This document shows positions 42,939 through 50,967 of a DNA stretch of 64,000 nucleotides, in pieces. A program made the position numbers and the translations under genes. The notes beneath the pieces are model-generated. The model was not told the DNA's origin, ran no database searches, and saw nothing but the letters and a program-made list of their open reading frames with translations. The stretch is taken from contig CAUFWM010000001.1 in the NCBI GenBank assembly GCA_959596505.1, positions 40,953 through 104,952 on the forward strand, given 5' to 3'. The stretch comes from an uncultured Collinsella sp. GTDB lineage: Bacteria; Actinomycetota; Coriobacteriia; Coriobacteriales; Coriobacteriaceae. Every line of letters begins with the position of its first letter. Positions within the stretch are counted from its first letter, which is position 1.

Positions 42939-44243
42939 TTAACACCCCAACGCGCGAACGGGTATCACGTAGATACCGTCCTCGACCTCGCGGGCGTACT
43001 CACCCACCCCCACAATCACGGCCATAAACTCCGGTTCGCGTGTGCGTGAACGAGGATTTCCACAGACCTTCTTGCGAACGCGCTTGAGGCTCTCGACGCC
43101 GGCGTTCGCTTTATCTTCACTCACCCTAATCTCAAAGGCGGCCCACCGTCCGTCGGCTAGCTGCACGATAGCATCGCACTCAAGACCCGAATCGTCGCGA
43201 TAATAGCGCACGGGCGTGCTATCCAGCAGGTCGAGCGAACGTGCGTAGACCGAAAGGTCGCGTATGACCAAATTCTCAAACACCAGACCAAATGTCTGCC
43301 AGTCGGCAAGCAGCGCCTGCGAGGACATACCTAGCAAGGCGCAAGCAAGGCTCGGATCTGCCAGATAGCGCTTGGGCTTGACGGTAAAGCGCCGTTTGTC
43401 GCGCGCGGCGGGAACCCAACCGGGAACCTCCTCGAGAATAAACATGCCTTTGAGGGCATCCAGGTACCTGCGCACCTTGGTCTCATCGGCAAACGCTGCG
43501 GGTTCCTCCTCGGCACCGAACATATCCATAAGAATCATTTTATACGTGGTTGCCTGTCCCAGATTGCGCGCGATCGATGCGGAGACTCGACGAGCAATAT
43601 CGGGGTCGAGACCGACCGCCGGGAAGCTGCTCGAAAACGTGGTGTTGAGATATTCGCGGGCGATGAGCTGGGCGTCAGCCGAAACCATATCGATCGCCTC
43701 GGGCCAGCCGCCGCGGCAAGCGGCTTCGACAAGCCCCGGCGTATCGCCATTGCACCGGCAGGGCTCAAAACGATGCTCAAACAAGCCCGCCAGGCTCACC
43801 TTGCCGTTGGACTCACCTGTCTCGGCAAGCGTCATGGGGTGCATGCGGACGCGGCCGATGCGGCCGGCTCCACTATGCGCGGGCGCCTCCGCCTTTGAAC
43901 CAAACGCAGGCGTGGCGGAACCCGTGAGGATATAGGCGCCGCGCGTACCCCGGGTGCGGTCGACCTCGTGTCTAACGTAGTCCCAAATCTGGGGAACGCA
44001 CTGCCACTCATCGATAATATGCGGACGGTCTCCCAGCAACATCATCGCCGGGTCGGCACGCGCGAGGTCGAGATTCTCGTCGACATACGAGGCGGACGCC
44101 CCGTGCTCGAGCGCGGCCCACGTCTTGCCGCACCACTTGGTGCCCGCAATCTCGACCGCACCAAAGACACGAAGGTAGCGCTCGATTTGCGCATCCACGA
44201 TACGTGGGATGTATCCGTCCCGATGTAGCCTCTCGCCTGCCAT
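42939..44243 (-). CDS. AAA+ ATPase with DUF4143 domain
   Basis: 434 aa; ATG with GGGGGTGG upstream. Walker A G34-TKWCG-K40-T41, Walker B with D78-E79 (HIIDEWQ), arginine-rich linker, and a C-terminal DUF4143 nuclease-like domain (about 330-420) containing ECDAIVQ and AFEIRVSEDKA, the D/E...E-x-K arrangement of PD-(D/E)xK folds. These orphan ATPases (COG1373) are abundant in gut anaerobes with no settled function; toxin-antitoxin, DNA repair and mobile-element roles have been suggested. About 60 bp upstream starts a five-copy 23-bp repeat array. Confidence 0.82.
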   Translation of the reverse strand: MAGERLHRDGYIPRIVDAQIERYLRVFGAVEIAGTKWCGKTWAALEHGASASYVDENLDLARADPAMMLLGDRPHIIDEWQCVPQIWDYVRHEVDRTRGTRGAYILTGSATPAFGSKAEAPAHSGAGRIGRVRMHPMTLAETGESNGKVSLAGLFEHRFEPCRCNGDTPGLVEAACRGGWPEAIDMVSADAQLIAREYLNTTFSSSFPAVGLDPDIARRVSASIARNLGQATTYKMILMDMFGAEEEPAAFADETKVRRYLDALKGMFILEEVPGWVPAARDKRRFTVKPKRYLADPSLACALLGMSSQALLADWQTFGLVFENLVIRDLSVYARSLDLLDSTPVRYYRDDSGLECDAIVQLADGRWAAFEIRVSEDKANAGVESLKRVRKKVCGNPRSRTREPEFMAVIVGVGEYAREVEDGIYVIPVRALGC

Positions 44244-44302
44244 GAGCCACCCCCGCAGATTTCCAGTTCCTGCTTTCTGATTCTTCTATTCCACTGTAGC
44301 AA

Positions 44303-44406
44303 ATTCGGATTTTCGGGTGGTTGCGATTCGGATTTTCGTGTTCATATAATTCGGATTTTCCTGTTCTAAGGATTCGGATTTTCGGATGCATAAGATTCGG
44401 ATTTTC
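44303..44406. repeat. Iteron-like array: five 12-bp repeats at an exact 23-bp period
   Basis: ATTCGGATTTTC occurs at 44303, 44326, 44349, 44372 and 44395, every copy perfect, separated by different 11-bp spacers. The period is about two helical turns, so a protein could bind all copies on the same face of the DNA. It lies between the terminator of the reductase gene and the start of the ATPase gene. Confidence 0.95.
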
Positions 44407-44444
44407 TGAATCCACTGGTCAGAGGCACCTCTTATCGACAAAAA

Positions 44445-44475
44445 GGCGGGGAGCACCGATACGGCACTCCCCGCC
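44445..44475 (-). terminator. Terminator of the old-yellow-enzyme gene
   Basis: Arms GGCGGGGAG / CTCCCCGCC with a 13-nt loop, followed on the minus strand by TTTTTG. Confidence 0.85.
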
Positions 44476-44501
44476 CACTCAATACGCGATAGCTTTCTCG
44501 A

Positions 44502-46532
44502 CTACAGCTCGTTGGCCGCGTGATATGCCGTGCGGATGGCGCTGGCAATGTCGGCGGTGCGCTCGCCCGAGCAGTCGCCCACGCAGGTCACGGGCACCGT
44601 CACGCCGTCCAGGTCAAACGCGTTGGCCTTGGAACCCACGGCCATCACCACGTAATCGCAGGCGATCTTCACCGGCTCCTCGGCGCCGTCCTCGGTGGTG
44701 CGAACGGCCTCCACGCCCTCGTCGGTAATGGCGGTCAGGCGGGTCTTAACATGCTGCTCCACGTTATGCTCGGCAAAGTCGCTCATAATCAGCGGCAGAA
44801 TGGTCTCGGACTCGCCCGCGGCGATCTTATCGAGCATCTCCACGATCGCCACCTCGCAGCCGTGCTGCAGCAGGTACTCGGCAGTCTCGGTGCCCACCAG
44901 GCCGCCGCCAATGACGGCGACGCGGCCACTGAGCTCCACCTTGCCGGCCAGCACGTCCCAGCTCGAGACAACCTTCTCCGAATCGGCACCCGGAACGGGG
45001 ATGACCACGTCGTGCGCGCCCACGGCCACAATCGCGGCGTCGGCGGCGTTGAGGTCCTCAGCGGTAGCGGCATGGTTGAGCTCAACCTTCACGCCCAGGC
45101 CGGGCAGAATCTTCTCGTAGTACTCGACCGAGCGCATGATCTCGTCCTTGCGCGGAGGCGCGGCCGCCAGCACAATCTGGCCGCCCAGATGATCGCTCGC
45201 CTCGTAGACGGTCACGTCGTAGCCGCGCTTGGCCGCCACGCGCGCGGCCTCCAGACCGGCAATACCGCCGCCCACCACGGCGATCTTCTTGTCGCCCTCG
45301 CCCGGCTTGATGGCGATGGTCGCCTCGTCGCCGTTCTCGGCATTGAGCACGCACGAGATGTACTTACGATTTTGAATCGCGTCGACGCAGCCCTTGTTGC
45401 AGTTGAGGCACTCGCGGATGGGCTCGCCCGTGGCGGCCTTCAGCGCAATGTCGGGGTCGCACATGAGCGAGCGGCCATAGGCGACGATGTCGGCCGCGCC
45501 GTCTTCCAGAATCTTCTCGCCGGCCTCGACCGAGACCACGCGGCCGACGGTTGCCACCGGCACGGAGACCAGGGCCTTGACGCGCTCGGCCACCGGCAGC
45601 GTCCAGTTGTAGGGCATGGCGCCCATGGGCGGAATGGTGTCGCCCATGTTGCCGGTGTGGTTTGCCTGTGCAACCTGGATCATGTCGATGCCCGCGCTCT
45701 CGAGCAGCTTGGCAAACTCGCAGGCCTCGTCGGGCTGCAGGCCGCCCTTACCGCGCGGCGTGCCGTCGGGGTTCTCCATGATCACGGGGAGCTTGTACTC
45801 CACCATCAGCTGCGGCGCGGCTTCCTTAATGGCAGCGACGACCTCGAGCGCGTAGCGAACGCGGCTCTCGAACGAGCCACCGTACTCGTCGGTGCGCTGG
45901 TTGAGGATGGCCGAGCACAGCGAGCCCACCAGGCGGTCGCCGTGGACCTCGATGCCGTCGATGCCGGCCTGCTGCGCGCGAGCGGCCGAGGCGGCGATGG
46001 CCTCCTTAATCTGGGTGAGCTGCTCTACGCTCGCCTCGTTCACAAAGTGCTGCATGTCGTGGTGCAGCTTGGCGTATGCCTGATTGCGGATCTCGTTGGA
46101 CTCGGCCATCTTAGCGGCGAAGGTCTCCTCGTCGCCGGCGGCCTTGGCCTCCTGCGCGGCCTTGGCGGCAGCCATGGAACCCATGACCATGCGGCCGACA
46201 CCGGGCACGTCGTACTCGGGGTGGAACAGCTGCAGCGCGACCTTGGCACCGTGCTTGTGGACGGCGTCGGCCAGGGCCTTAAACGTGGGGATCTGGGCGT
46301 CGGTCGCCAGCTTGGGCGTGGGGCTCGCGGTCATGACGGGAGCGACGTCGCCAATGACGATGTAGCTCACGCCGCCACGGGCCAGGCGCTCGTAAAAAGC
46401 CAGGCTGCGCTCGCCAATGGAGCCGTCGCGCTCCTCGTAGCCGGTGGTCAGCGGCGGGAACATAATGCGGTTCTTGAGCTCAAGGGGGCCAACCGTAATG
46501 GGCTGGAGCAGTTTGGATGCAGGTGCGGTCAT
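44502..46532 (-). CDS. NADH:flavin oxidoreductase, 2,4-dienoyl-CoA reductase (old yellow enzyme) type
   Basis: 676 aa from ATG 46532, chosen because AGAGGA is six bases upstream; the ATG six bases earlier would overlap the SD. An N-terminal OYE/FMN TIM barrel (about 1-350), a [4Fe-4S] motif C-LN-C-NKG-C with a fourth Cys about a dozen residues on (about 370-390), and a C-terminal FAD/NAD(P)-binding half (GGGIAGLEAARVAAKRG for FAD and IGGGLVGTETAEYL for NADH). This is the FadH/BaiH/trimethylamine-dehydrogenase layout, which reduces activated double bonds with electrons passed NADH-FAD-[4Fe-4S]-FMN. In gut Coriobacteriia related enzymes act on bile acids, drugs or dietary enones; the substrate here is unknown. 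Monocistronic. Confidence 0.9.
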   Translation of the reverse strand: MTAPASKLLQPITVGPLELKNRIMFPPLTTGYEERDGSIGERSLAFYERLARGGVSYIVIGDVAPVMTASPTPKLATDAQIPTFKALADAVHKHGAKVALQLFHPEYDVPGVGRMVMGSMAAAKAAQEAKAAGDEETFAAKMAESNEIRNQAYAKLHHDMQHFVNEASVEQLTQIKEAIAASAARAQQAGIDGIEVHGDRLVGSLCSAILNQRTDEYGGSFESRVRYALEVVAAIKEAAPQLMVEYKLPVIMENPDGTPRGKGGLQPDEACEFAKLLESAGIDMIQVAQANHTGNMGDTIPPMGAMPYNWTLPVAERVKALVSVPVATVGRVVSVEAGEKILEDGAADIVAYGRSLMCDPDIALKAATGEPIRECLNCNKGCVDAIQNRKYISCVLNAENGDEATIAIKPGEGDKKIAVVGGGIAGLEAARVAAKRGYDVTVYEASDHLGGQIVLAAAPPRKDEIMRSVEYYEKILPGLGVKVELNHAATAEDLNAADAAIVAVGAHDVVIPVPGADSEKVVSSWDVLAGKVELSGRVAVIGGGLVGTETAEYLLQHGCEVAIVEMLDKIAAGESETILPLIMSDFAEHNVEQHVKTRLTAITDEGVEAVRTTEDGAEEPVKIACDYVVMAVGSKANAFDLDGVTVPVTCVGDCSGERTADIASAIRTAYHAANEL

Positions 46533-46673
46533 GGACATTCCTCTCTTGTAGGCGCGGCGGCGATGGTGCCGCGTAGTTGTCTAGAGGATATGGCATGAGA
46601 GCACGGCGGCACAACGAAAATCGGCGAATATCAGGTGACGGCAGGTGGATGGGGCGGGGCGGCCCGTCGATTT

Positions 46674-47131
46674 GTCTCAATCTGTAACAGTTACTCGGCA
46701 AAACCGGGTCTTGCTGTTACAGATCAAGACAAACGGGAGCGGTCCGTCGGAAAATCTCGATCTGTAACACTTACAGACCAAAAACGACCCTAGATGTTAC
46801 AAATCGAGACGAACAAATTCGGTCCGACCAAACATCTCAATCTGTAACATCTAGGCCCACTTTTGGCCCCTACCTGTTACAGATCGGGACAACGGGAACC
46901 GTCCCAACAAAATGTCTCGATCTGTAACATCCATCGGCCAAAAACGACCCCAGGTGTTACAGATCAAGACAAACCAAACCCGCCTGCTAGAAAATCTCAA
47001 TCTGTAACAGCTGCCCGGCAAAATCCGTCCCTCGTGTTACAGATTTAGACAAACGCGGCCCAAACCGCCGGTATATCTCGATCTGTAACACCTAGCCGCC
47101 CAAATCGGGTCTTGGTGTTACAGATCGAGAT
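46674..47131. repeat. Tandem array of six 57-bp hairpins at an 80-bp period
   Basis: Hairpins begin at 46674, 46754, 46834, 46914, 46994 and 47075 (spacing 80, 80, 80, 80, 81). Each has a left arm RTCTCRATCTGTAACA, a right arm TGTTACARATYRAGAC (with small changes), a 25-nt loop and a 23-24-nt spacer. Loops differ but often contain CGGCAAAA or CGGGTC words, and several spacers begin AAAC. The arms are conserved with few changes while loops and spacers vary. No ORF is supported. It lies between the reductase gene and the att site. Confidence 0.95.
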
Positions 47132-47186
47132 CTTTGATTGAGAGGCTGAGAAATGAACCGAAGAAACGATCCCGGGATAACAAAAA

Positions 47187-47211
47187 AGCTCGCCGGCTTG
47201 ACCGACGAGCT
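47187..47211 (-). terminator. Original terminator of the tRNA-fMet gene, now displaced
   Basis: Stem AGCTCG-CGG / CCG-CGAGCT with one internal mismatch, followed on the minus strand by TTTTTTG. It stands eight bases beyond the 41-bp att copy and faces the same way as tRNA-fMet, so before integration it was immediately downstream of that gene. Confidence 0.75.
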
Positions 47212-47218
47212 GCAAGTT

Positions 47219-47259
47219 CTTGGTCGCGGGGGCAGGATTTGAACCTACGACCTCCGGGT
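47219..47259 (-). other. attL: 41-bp tRNA-fMet 3' fragment
   Basis: Identical to 53594-53634, read as the tRNA 3' half from just after the anticodon loop through ACCA. It has no 5' half, so it is not a functional tRNA. Confidence 0.95.
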
Positions 47260-47266
47260 ATTGTAG

Positions 47267-47275
47267 TGCTATAAT
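47267..47275 (+). promoter_or_regulatory. Extended -10 promoter candidate for the integrase
   Basis: TGCTATAAT lies eight bases inside attL and points toward the integrase gene (about 130 bases to the ATG). No -35 at the usual distance. Because it abuts the att site, excision would place the promoter in a new context. Confidence 0.5.
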
Positions 47276-47363
47276 TTTATACGGTGATTATCTATTACTT
47301 TCTGCTGGTAGATATATATTTTTTATCCCACTGTTGCTAATCTAATCCCTAAGTCTCCCCATG

Positions 47364-47388
47364 ATAGTAGGGACAATAGTAGGGACAC
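47364..47388. repeat. Left arm-type direct repeats (possible integrase sites)
   Basis: ATAGTAGGGACA occurs twice in tandem (47364-47375, 47376-47387). The 19-mer GGGACAATAGTAGGGACAC (47370-47388) reappears perfectly near the right end at 53515-53533. Confidence 0.85.
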
Positions 47389-47402
47389 AGAACGGAGCAA
47401 AT

Positions 47403-48611
47403 ATGCCAAGAGAAAGGCTCCAGCCCGGTCAAGACACCATCGACAGCGCACACATCAAGGAGGACCCGCGCGGCGGATACCGCATGAAATGGAGCATCAG
47501 GCTCCCCGATGGCATCACGCTCCGTCGGGACACCAGAGGCTGCGTGACAAAAGGCGAACTTCGCGCAAAAGCCCGTCGGCAGGCCGAAGAGTTAAAAGCC
47601 ACATGCGGGCTGAAAAGCAATTGGAACAGTTCTGACCTTTTCGGAGGATACATAAAATCCGAGGCGTTGCCGAGCATGGAGGAAAGCCCTCGCCTCCGCC
47701 CATCGACCAGAGAACGCTATGCTCTCTGCCTCTCTATCGCAACGGAATCCCTTGGGGGCTACCCAATTGCGGACGCTCTGCGCGCCGGGACCTTTGGTAA
47801 AGCCCTCTGCCTGATTGCCGAAAAGCACGGAACAGCAACGGCGCGACAGGTGCGGAAGGTCGTCAACAAATGGGTCATACAACCCCTAATTATGTGCGGC
47901 GTGCTCAACTCGAATCCAATTGCAGGGATGAGCTTCGACCTACCTGAAAACAAGGCGAGCAACAAGCCGCAAGGAGGGCAGGGGCTTTCGGAAAGCGAGT
48001 GGGGAAAGGTGCTCGATTGGCTCCTATCAGACAGCTGGAAGGGCGCTCTGCCGCAAAGTGGCTCCGTACGCGGAAAATATTCCCGTCAACAGCTTGCAAA
48101 TGCGCAAAGGGCAATCGTGGAGCTAACAGCGCTGCAAGCCGTCACGGGATTGCGCATCGGTGAGGCGCGAACCCTCACTTGGGACAAGGTAAGCAAGGGC
48201 TGTGACTCGGTTGAAGTTACCAACGAGGCAAGCAAGACCCACCGAGGCCGAATTGTCCCCGTTCTCGACTCGCGCGTCATTTCGTTACTCGAAAATCGCC
48301 GAGCCGAAAGTAGTGGGGTCGGATTGGTTTTCCCCGCTCCCGCAACCGATAATCCGTGGCGCGAATGGGACAAGTCCAACTGCTCGAAGGCTGTTCGCAC
48401 CCTTTATTGTCAGATAGCAAGCGACTGTGACATAGAACTTTTGCAGACAGCCCGTTCCCATGTGTGGCGAGCAACCCTCCACACCATTGCCCGTAACAGA
48501 GGTGTCCCGATTGAGATAAGGGCAGCGCTCTTTGGTCACGATCCGGAGACAGCCCGGCGTTACTACACCGATACACGAGATGTCAGCGGAGTAATTGACC
48601 TATTCTCGTAG
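47403..48611 (+). CDS. int: Tyrosine integrase of the tRNA-fMet element
   Basis: 402 aa from ATG 47403 (GGAG seven bases upstream; the 14 residues before it are inside the repeat sites). An AP2-like arm-binding N-terminus (about 1-60), a SAM-like core-binding domain (about 70-180) and the catalytic domain (about 205-402) with R in TGLRIGEA, K in ASKTHRGR, H353-V-W-R356, H379 in LFGHDPE and Tyr 388 in RRYYTD. All catalytic residues are present, so it should be active. It is the first gene after attL. Confidence 0.93.
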   Translation: MPRERLQPGQDTIDSAHIKEDPRGGYRMKWSIRLPDGITLRRDTRGCVTKGELRAKARRQAEELKATCGLKSNWNSSDLFGGYIKSEALPSMEESPRLRPSTRERYALCLSIATESLGGYPIADALRAGTFGKALCLIAEKHGTATARQVRKVVNKWVIQPLIMCGVLNSNPIAGMSFDLPENKASNKPQGGQGLSESEWGKVLDWLLSDSWKGALPQSGSVRGKYSRQQLANAQRAIVELTALQAVTGLRIGEARTLTWDKVSKGCDSVEVTNEASKTHRGRIVPVLDSRVISLLENRRAESSGVGLVFPAPATDNPWREWDKSNCSKAVRTLYCQIASDCDIELLQTARSHVWRATLHTIARNRGVPIEIRAALFGHDPETARRYYTDTRDVSGVIDLFS

Positions 48612-48767
48612 CAACCAAACCTGCAATTACCCCCTGAAGATTCACCCATCGGACCCCAAAGACACGATTTCTGGCAGGCACCGTTATCGGCCATCGAGTT
48701 AGCACAATGATGTGTCTGACAGGGGAAGCAGGGTCAACAACCGATAGAGCCACTTCAACTTGATGTC

Positions 48768-49001
48768 TCAGCGCTCCGCAAACAGATTTGAGTCGAAAAA
48801 GCCCCTCAGGGAAACGCCGAGGCCCCTCGCTATGCGGTCGATATTCTCAATAGACACGTTTCGCTTGCCCGTCTCGACTTCGGCGAAATAGGTGCGGGAC
48901 ATCTCGATGGAGTATGCGAAGGCCTCTTGACTCATGCCGAGCCCGGCCCTCAGCTCCTTAATGCGGAGCCCCACGCGCATCTTGGGGTCAAGCTCAGTCA
49001 T
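48768..49001 (-). CDS. XRE-family repressor-like protein of the element
   Basis: 77 aa from ATG 49001 (GGAGG five bases upstream; a GTG two codons earlier overlaps the SD). A single Cro/C1-type HTH (about 10-68, MSQEAFAYSIEMSRTYFAEVETGKR). Divergent from the membrane-protein gene across a gap with paired direct/inverted repeats; self-regulation and control of the element are likely. Confidence 0.88.
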   Translation of the reverse strand: MTELDPKMRVGLRIKELRAGLGMSQEAFAYSIEMSRTYFAEVETGKRNVSIENIDRIARGLGVSLRGFFDSNLFAER

Positions 49002-49041
49002 CGGCACCTCCTATCCACCGGTGTCAATGATTCAAGCCAAC

Positions 49042-49070
49042 CCTATATAAGTCACACCTATATAAGTGAC
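49042..49070. promoter_or_regulatory. Operator-like repeats between repressor and membrane protein
   Basis: CCTATATAAGTCAC (49042-49055) and CCTATATAAGTGAC (49057-49070) are direct copies 15 bases apart; their GTCAC / GTGAC ends also form an inverted pair. The TATATA parts fit -10 elements, so binding would block transcription of one or both divergent genes. Confidence 0.65.
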
Positions 49071-49119
49071 AATTTGAAATACAATGCAAATACTGAAGTA
49101 TCGCAATCAGGAAGGAGCC

Positions 49120-50424
49120 ATGGTGGTTACGGAGATTCCGAAGGTGACGGACGATATGGTCTCCGGGGATGCAGTGGAAAAGGAAGAGGGGAAACCTTTC
49201 ATGCTCTTCGGGCGCAAGTTCTCCCGTAAGCAGGTCTGCGCGGCTGGTGTAGGAATCCTCTGTGCGGCGCTTCTCATCGGCGGCGGGGCTTACGCCATCT
49301 CACATGCCAGTTGGACGGGAGATTCCAATGTCCCTGCGGTGTCCCAGTCAAAGGATGATGAGAAGCAGGACATGGTACTTACCCTTGAGGTAAAGGCTGA
49401 CGGCTGGGATGCGGACACTTCCACGCCCGTCATCGCGCATATCGAGGGAGCGGACGGCGAGGTGGACTTCTACACCGCTATCGACGCGAATAAACAGGTG
49501 ACTGTGAAGGTTGGCAAGTCCGGCACTTATACCGTTACGTTCATCTCTCCGGTGAACGCCGACGGTTCCATCTATAAGGTGCCATCGAAGAGGATTACCG
49601 CCGGGAAAACCGGTAAGACAGCCGCCACAGGCGTGACTTTCGATAAGGTGGATGCGGACAAGGTGACGAAGGATAACCTGACAGACATTGCCAAGGACGT
49701 TGCAGCAGCCGTGAAGAAGGGCGATTCCACTCTGACCGGAGACAAGGGTGCCGAGGTCGTGAAGAAGTTCGAGGACAACATCAAGAAGAACCCGAATGCC
49801 GATACGGATGCCGTCGAGAAGGAGACCGAGAGGGCTGAGGAGGCCGCCAAGGAGGACAAGTCCGATGCAAAGACACCGGAGACCTCCGATAGCAAGAAAG
49901 ATGACGGGAAGGCCACAGGCAGCTCCGATAACTCTGGAAACAAGAGCAATTCATCCTCCAAGAAAGACGAGGGAAAATCCGATAGCAAGCCGAATGGCGG
50001 CAACAGCAGCAACTCTGGCTCGAACACCAATTCAGGCAGCTCATCGAAAAAGGATGACACCCCGGCGCATCAGCACAACTGGGTAGCCCAGACAAAGACC
50101 GTCCATCACGACGCTCAGTACAAGACCGTCCACCATGACGCACAATACAAGACCGTCCACCACGACGCAGTTGTAAAGTATGTCAGCATTTGTAACAACT
50201 GTGGCGCGGATATCACTGGGAACGAAGCGGCTCATTTTAAGAACTCGCTGCTTAACGGTGGCAACTGCGGTTCTTGCCACGAAGAGTCTCGCACCGTGCA
50301 GGCTGCTTACGACGAGCAGGTAAAGGTGGCCGATGCATATGATGAACAGGTGCAGGTGAGCGCAGCATGGGACGAGACCGTGACCACCGGGTACAAGTGC
50401 TCTTCCTGCGGTGCTACGAAGTAA
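49120..50424 (+). CDS. Membrane-anchored surface protein of the element with His/Tyr repeats and CxxC pairs
   Basis: 434 aa from ATG 49120 (AGGAAGG upstream; 49123 GTG is an alternative). A cytoplasmic N-terminus (about 40), one membrane helix (about 41-62), an extracellular beta-like domain (about 85-175), a Lys/Asp/Ser/Asn-rich stalk (about 210-315), then a C-terminal unit. That unit has HQHNWV, three near-identical segments of the form TVHHDAQYK, two CxxC knuckles (CNNC and CGSC), three inverse echoes (AAYDEQV, DAYDEQVQV, AAWDETV), and a final CSSC. The layout resembles cell-surface modules seen in many Firmicutes and Actinobacteria, probably metal-binding or crosslinked. Likely cargo of the element; function unknown. 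Confidence 0.75.
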   Translation: MVVTEIPKVTDDMVSGDAVEKEEGKPFMLFGRKFSRKQVCAAGVGILCAALLIGGGAYAISHASWTGDSNVPAVSQSKDDEKQDMVLTLEVKADGWDADTSTPVIAHIEGADGEVDFYTAIDANKQVTVKVGKSGTYTVTFISPVNADGSIYKVPSKRITAGKTGKTAATGVTFDKVDADKVTKDNLTDIAKDVAAAVKKGDSTLTGDKGAEVVKKFEDNIKKNPNADTDAVEKETERAEEAAKEDKSDAKTPETSDSKKDDGKATGSSDNSGNKSNSSSKKDEGKSDSKPNGGNSSNSGSNTNSGSSSKKDDTPAHQHNWVAQTKTVHHDAQYKTVHHDAQYKTVHHDAVVKYVSICNNCGADITGNEAAHFKNSLLNGGNCGSCHEESRTVQAAYDEQVKVADAYDEQVQVSAAWDETVTTGYKCSSCGATK

Positions 50425-50461
50425 CTTGAAAGAACAAAACAATCGTCTGTCTCAGACAAGG

Positions 50462-50489
50462 AAAGCCCCGACCAAATGGACGGGGCTTT
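50462..50489. terminator. Terminator between the element's convergent gene blocks
   Basis: Arms AAAGCCCCG / CGGGGCTTT with a 10-nt loop and a T-run on the plus strand; an A-run on the other side allows use from both directions. Confidence 0.88.
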
Positions 50490-50491
50490 TT

Positions 50492-50725
50492 CTAATGCTC
50501 GTTGTTCAAGTCTTTCGGTGGTTCCAACCCGTTCTGTTTCGATAGCTCTGCGGTCGCACTTTTCATATCACCGATTTCGGAACCGAAGAAATCCGGCTCC
50601 TCATGCTCAAACGAATGGGCGGGAACCGGAACGATGATACCACTGGAACCCTTGATATAGGAGAGAGCATCGTGGCGTTCGCCGACCTCGGTGAGCGATG
50701 CAGAGAAAGAGAGCGACACCGACAA
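50492..50725 (-). CDS. Hypothetical small protein of the element
   Basis: 77 aa with codon use compatible with coding in this frame and a start at GTG (or the TTG two codons before). No domain recognised; the C-terminal half is acidic (EHEEPDFFGSEIGD). It follows the 75-residue ORF by 14 bases in a different frame, so it may be a short gene or the displaced 3' end of a longer broken gene. Confidence 0.45.
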   Translation of the reverse strand: MSVSLSFSASLTEVGERHDALSYIKGSSGIIVPVPAHSFEHEEPDFFGSEIGDMKSATAELSKQNGLEPPKDLNNEH

Positions 50726-50739
50726 GGTTCATGCCGCGC

Positions 50740-50967
50740 TCATTCCACTCGCGCCAATCGCAAACAGGATAAAGGCACTCGAACGAAATAGACAGCCGAG
50801 CCAATGCGACGTTCGGTGACCACGGAGCGGTGTGTCCCGCGCTCGCGCGGATCCAAGCCGACCCATTCACGGACTGCGGAATTGACGCGACCGCCAAAAC
50901 CGAAGACAAGACTTGGATAAGGCTCGATAGCGTAGCGCACCATCGACCCTTTCCTTGCCCGCGTCAC
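50740..50967 (-). CDS. Hypothetical small protein coupled to the MobC-like gene
   Basis: 75 aa; its GTG start overlaps the MobC stop (GTGA). No domain recognised. In mobilisation modules the gene after mobC is usually the relaxase; neither this protein nor the next has the His-triad of a relaxase, so a relaxase gene may have been lost here. Confidence 0.45.
   Translation of the reverse strand: MTRARKGSMVRYAIEPYPSLVFGFGGRVNSAVREWVGLDPRERGTHRSVVTERRIGSAVYFVRVPLSCLRLARVE

Noticed and set aside
46674..47131. CRISPR array
   Set aside because: The regular 80-bp period recalls CRISPR, but the repeat unit is itself a 57-bp hairpin, the loops share common words instead of being unique spacers, and no cas gene is near.
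47221..47259. Second tRNA-Met gene
   Set aside because: Only the 3' half after the anticodon loop is present; it is the left att copy of the element.
50492..50967. Relaxase gene
   Set aside because: Neither small ORF shows a His-triad or relaxase length; they are reported only as hypothetical proteins.
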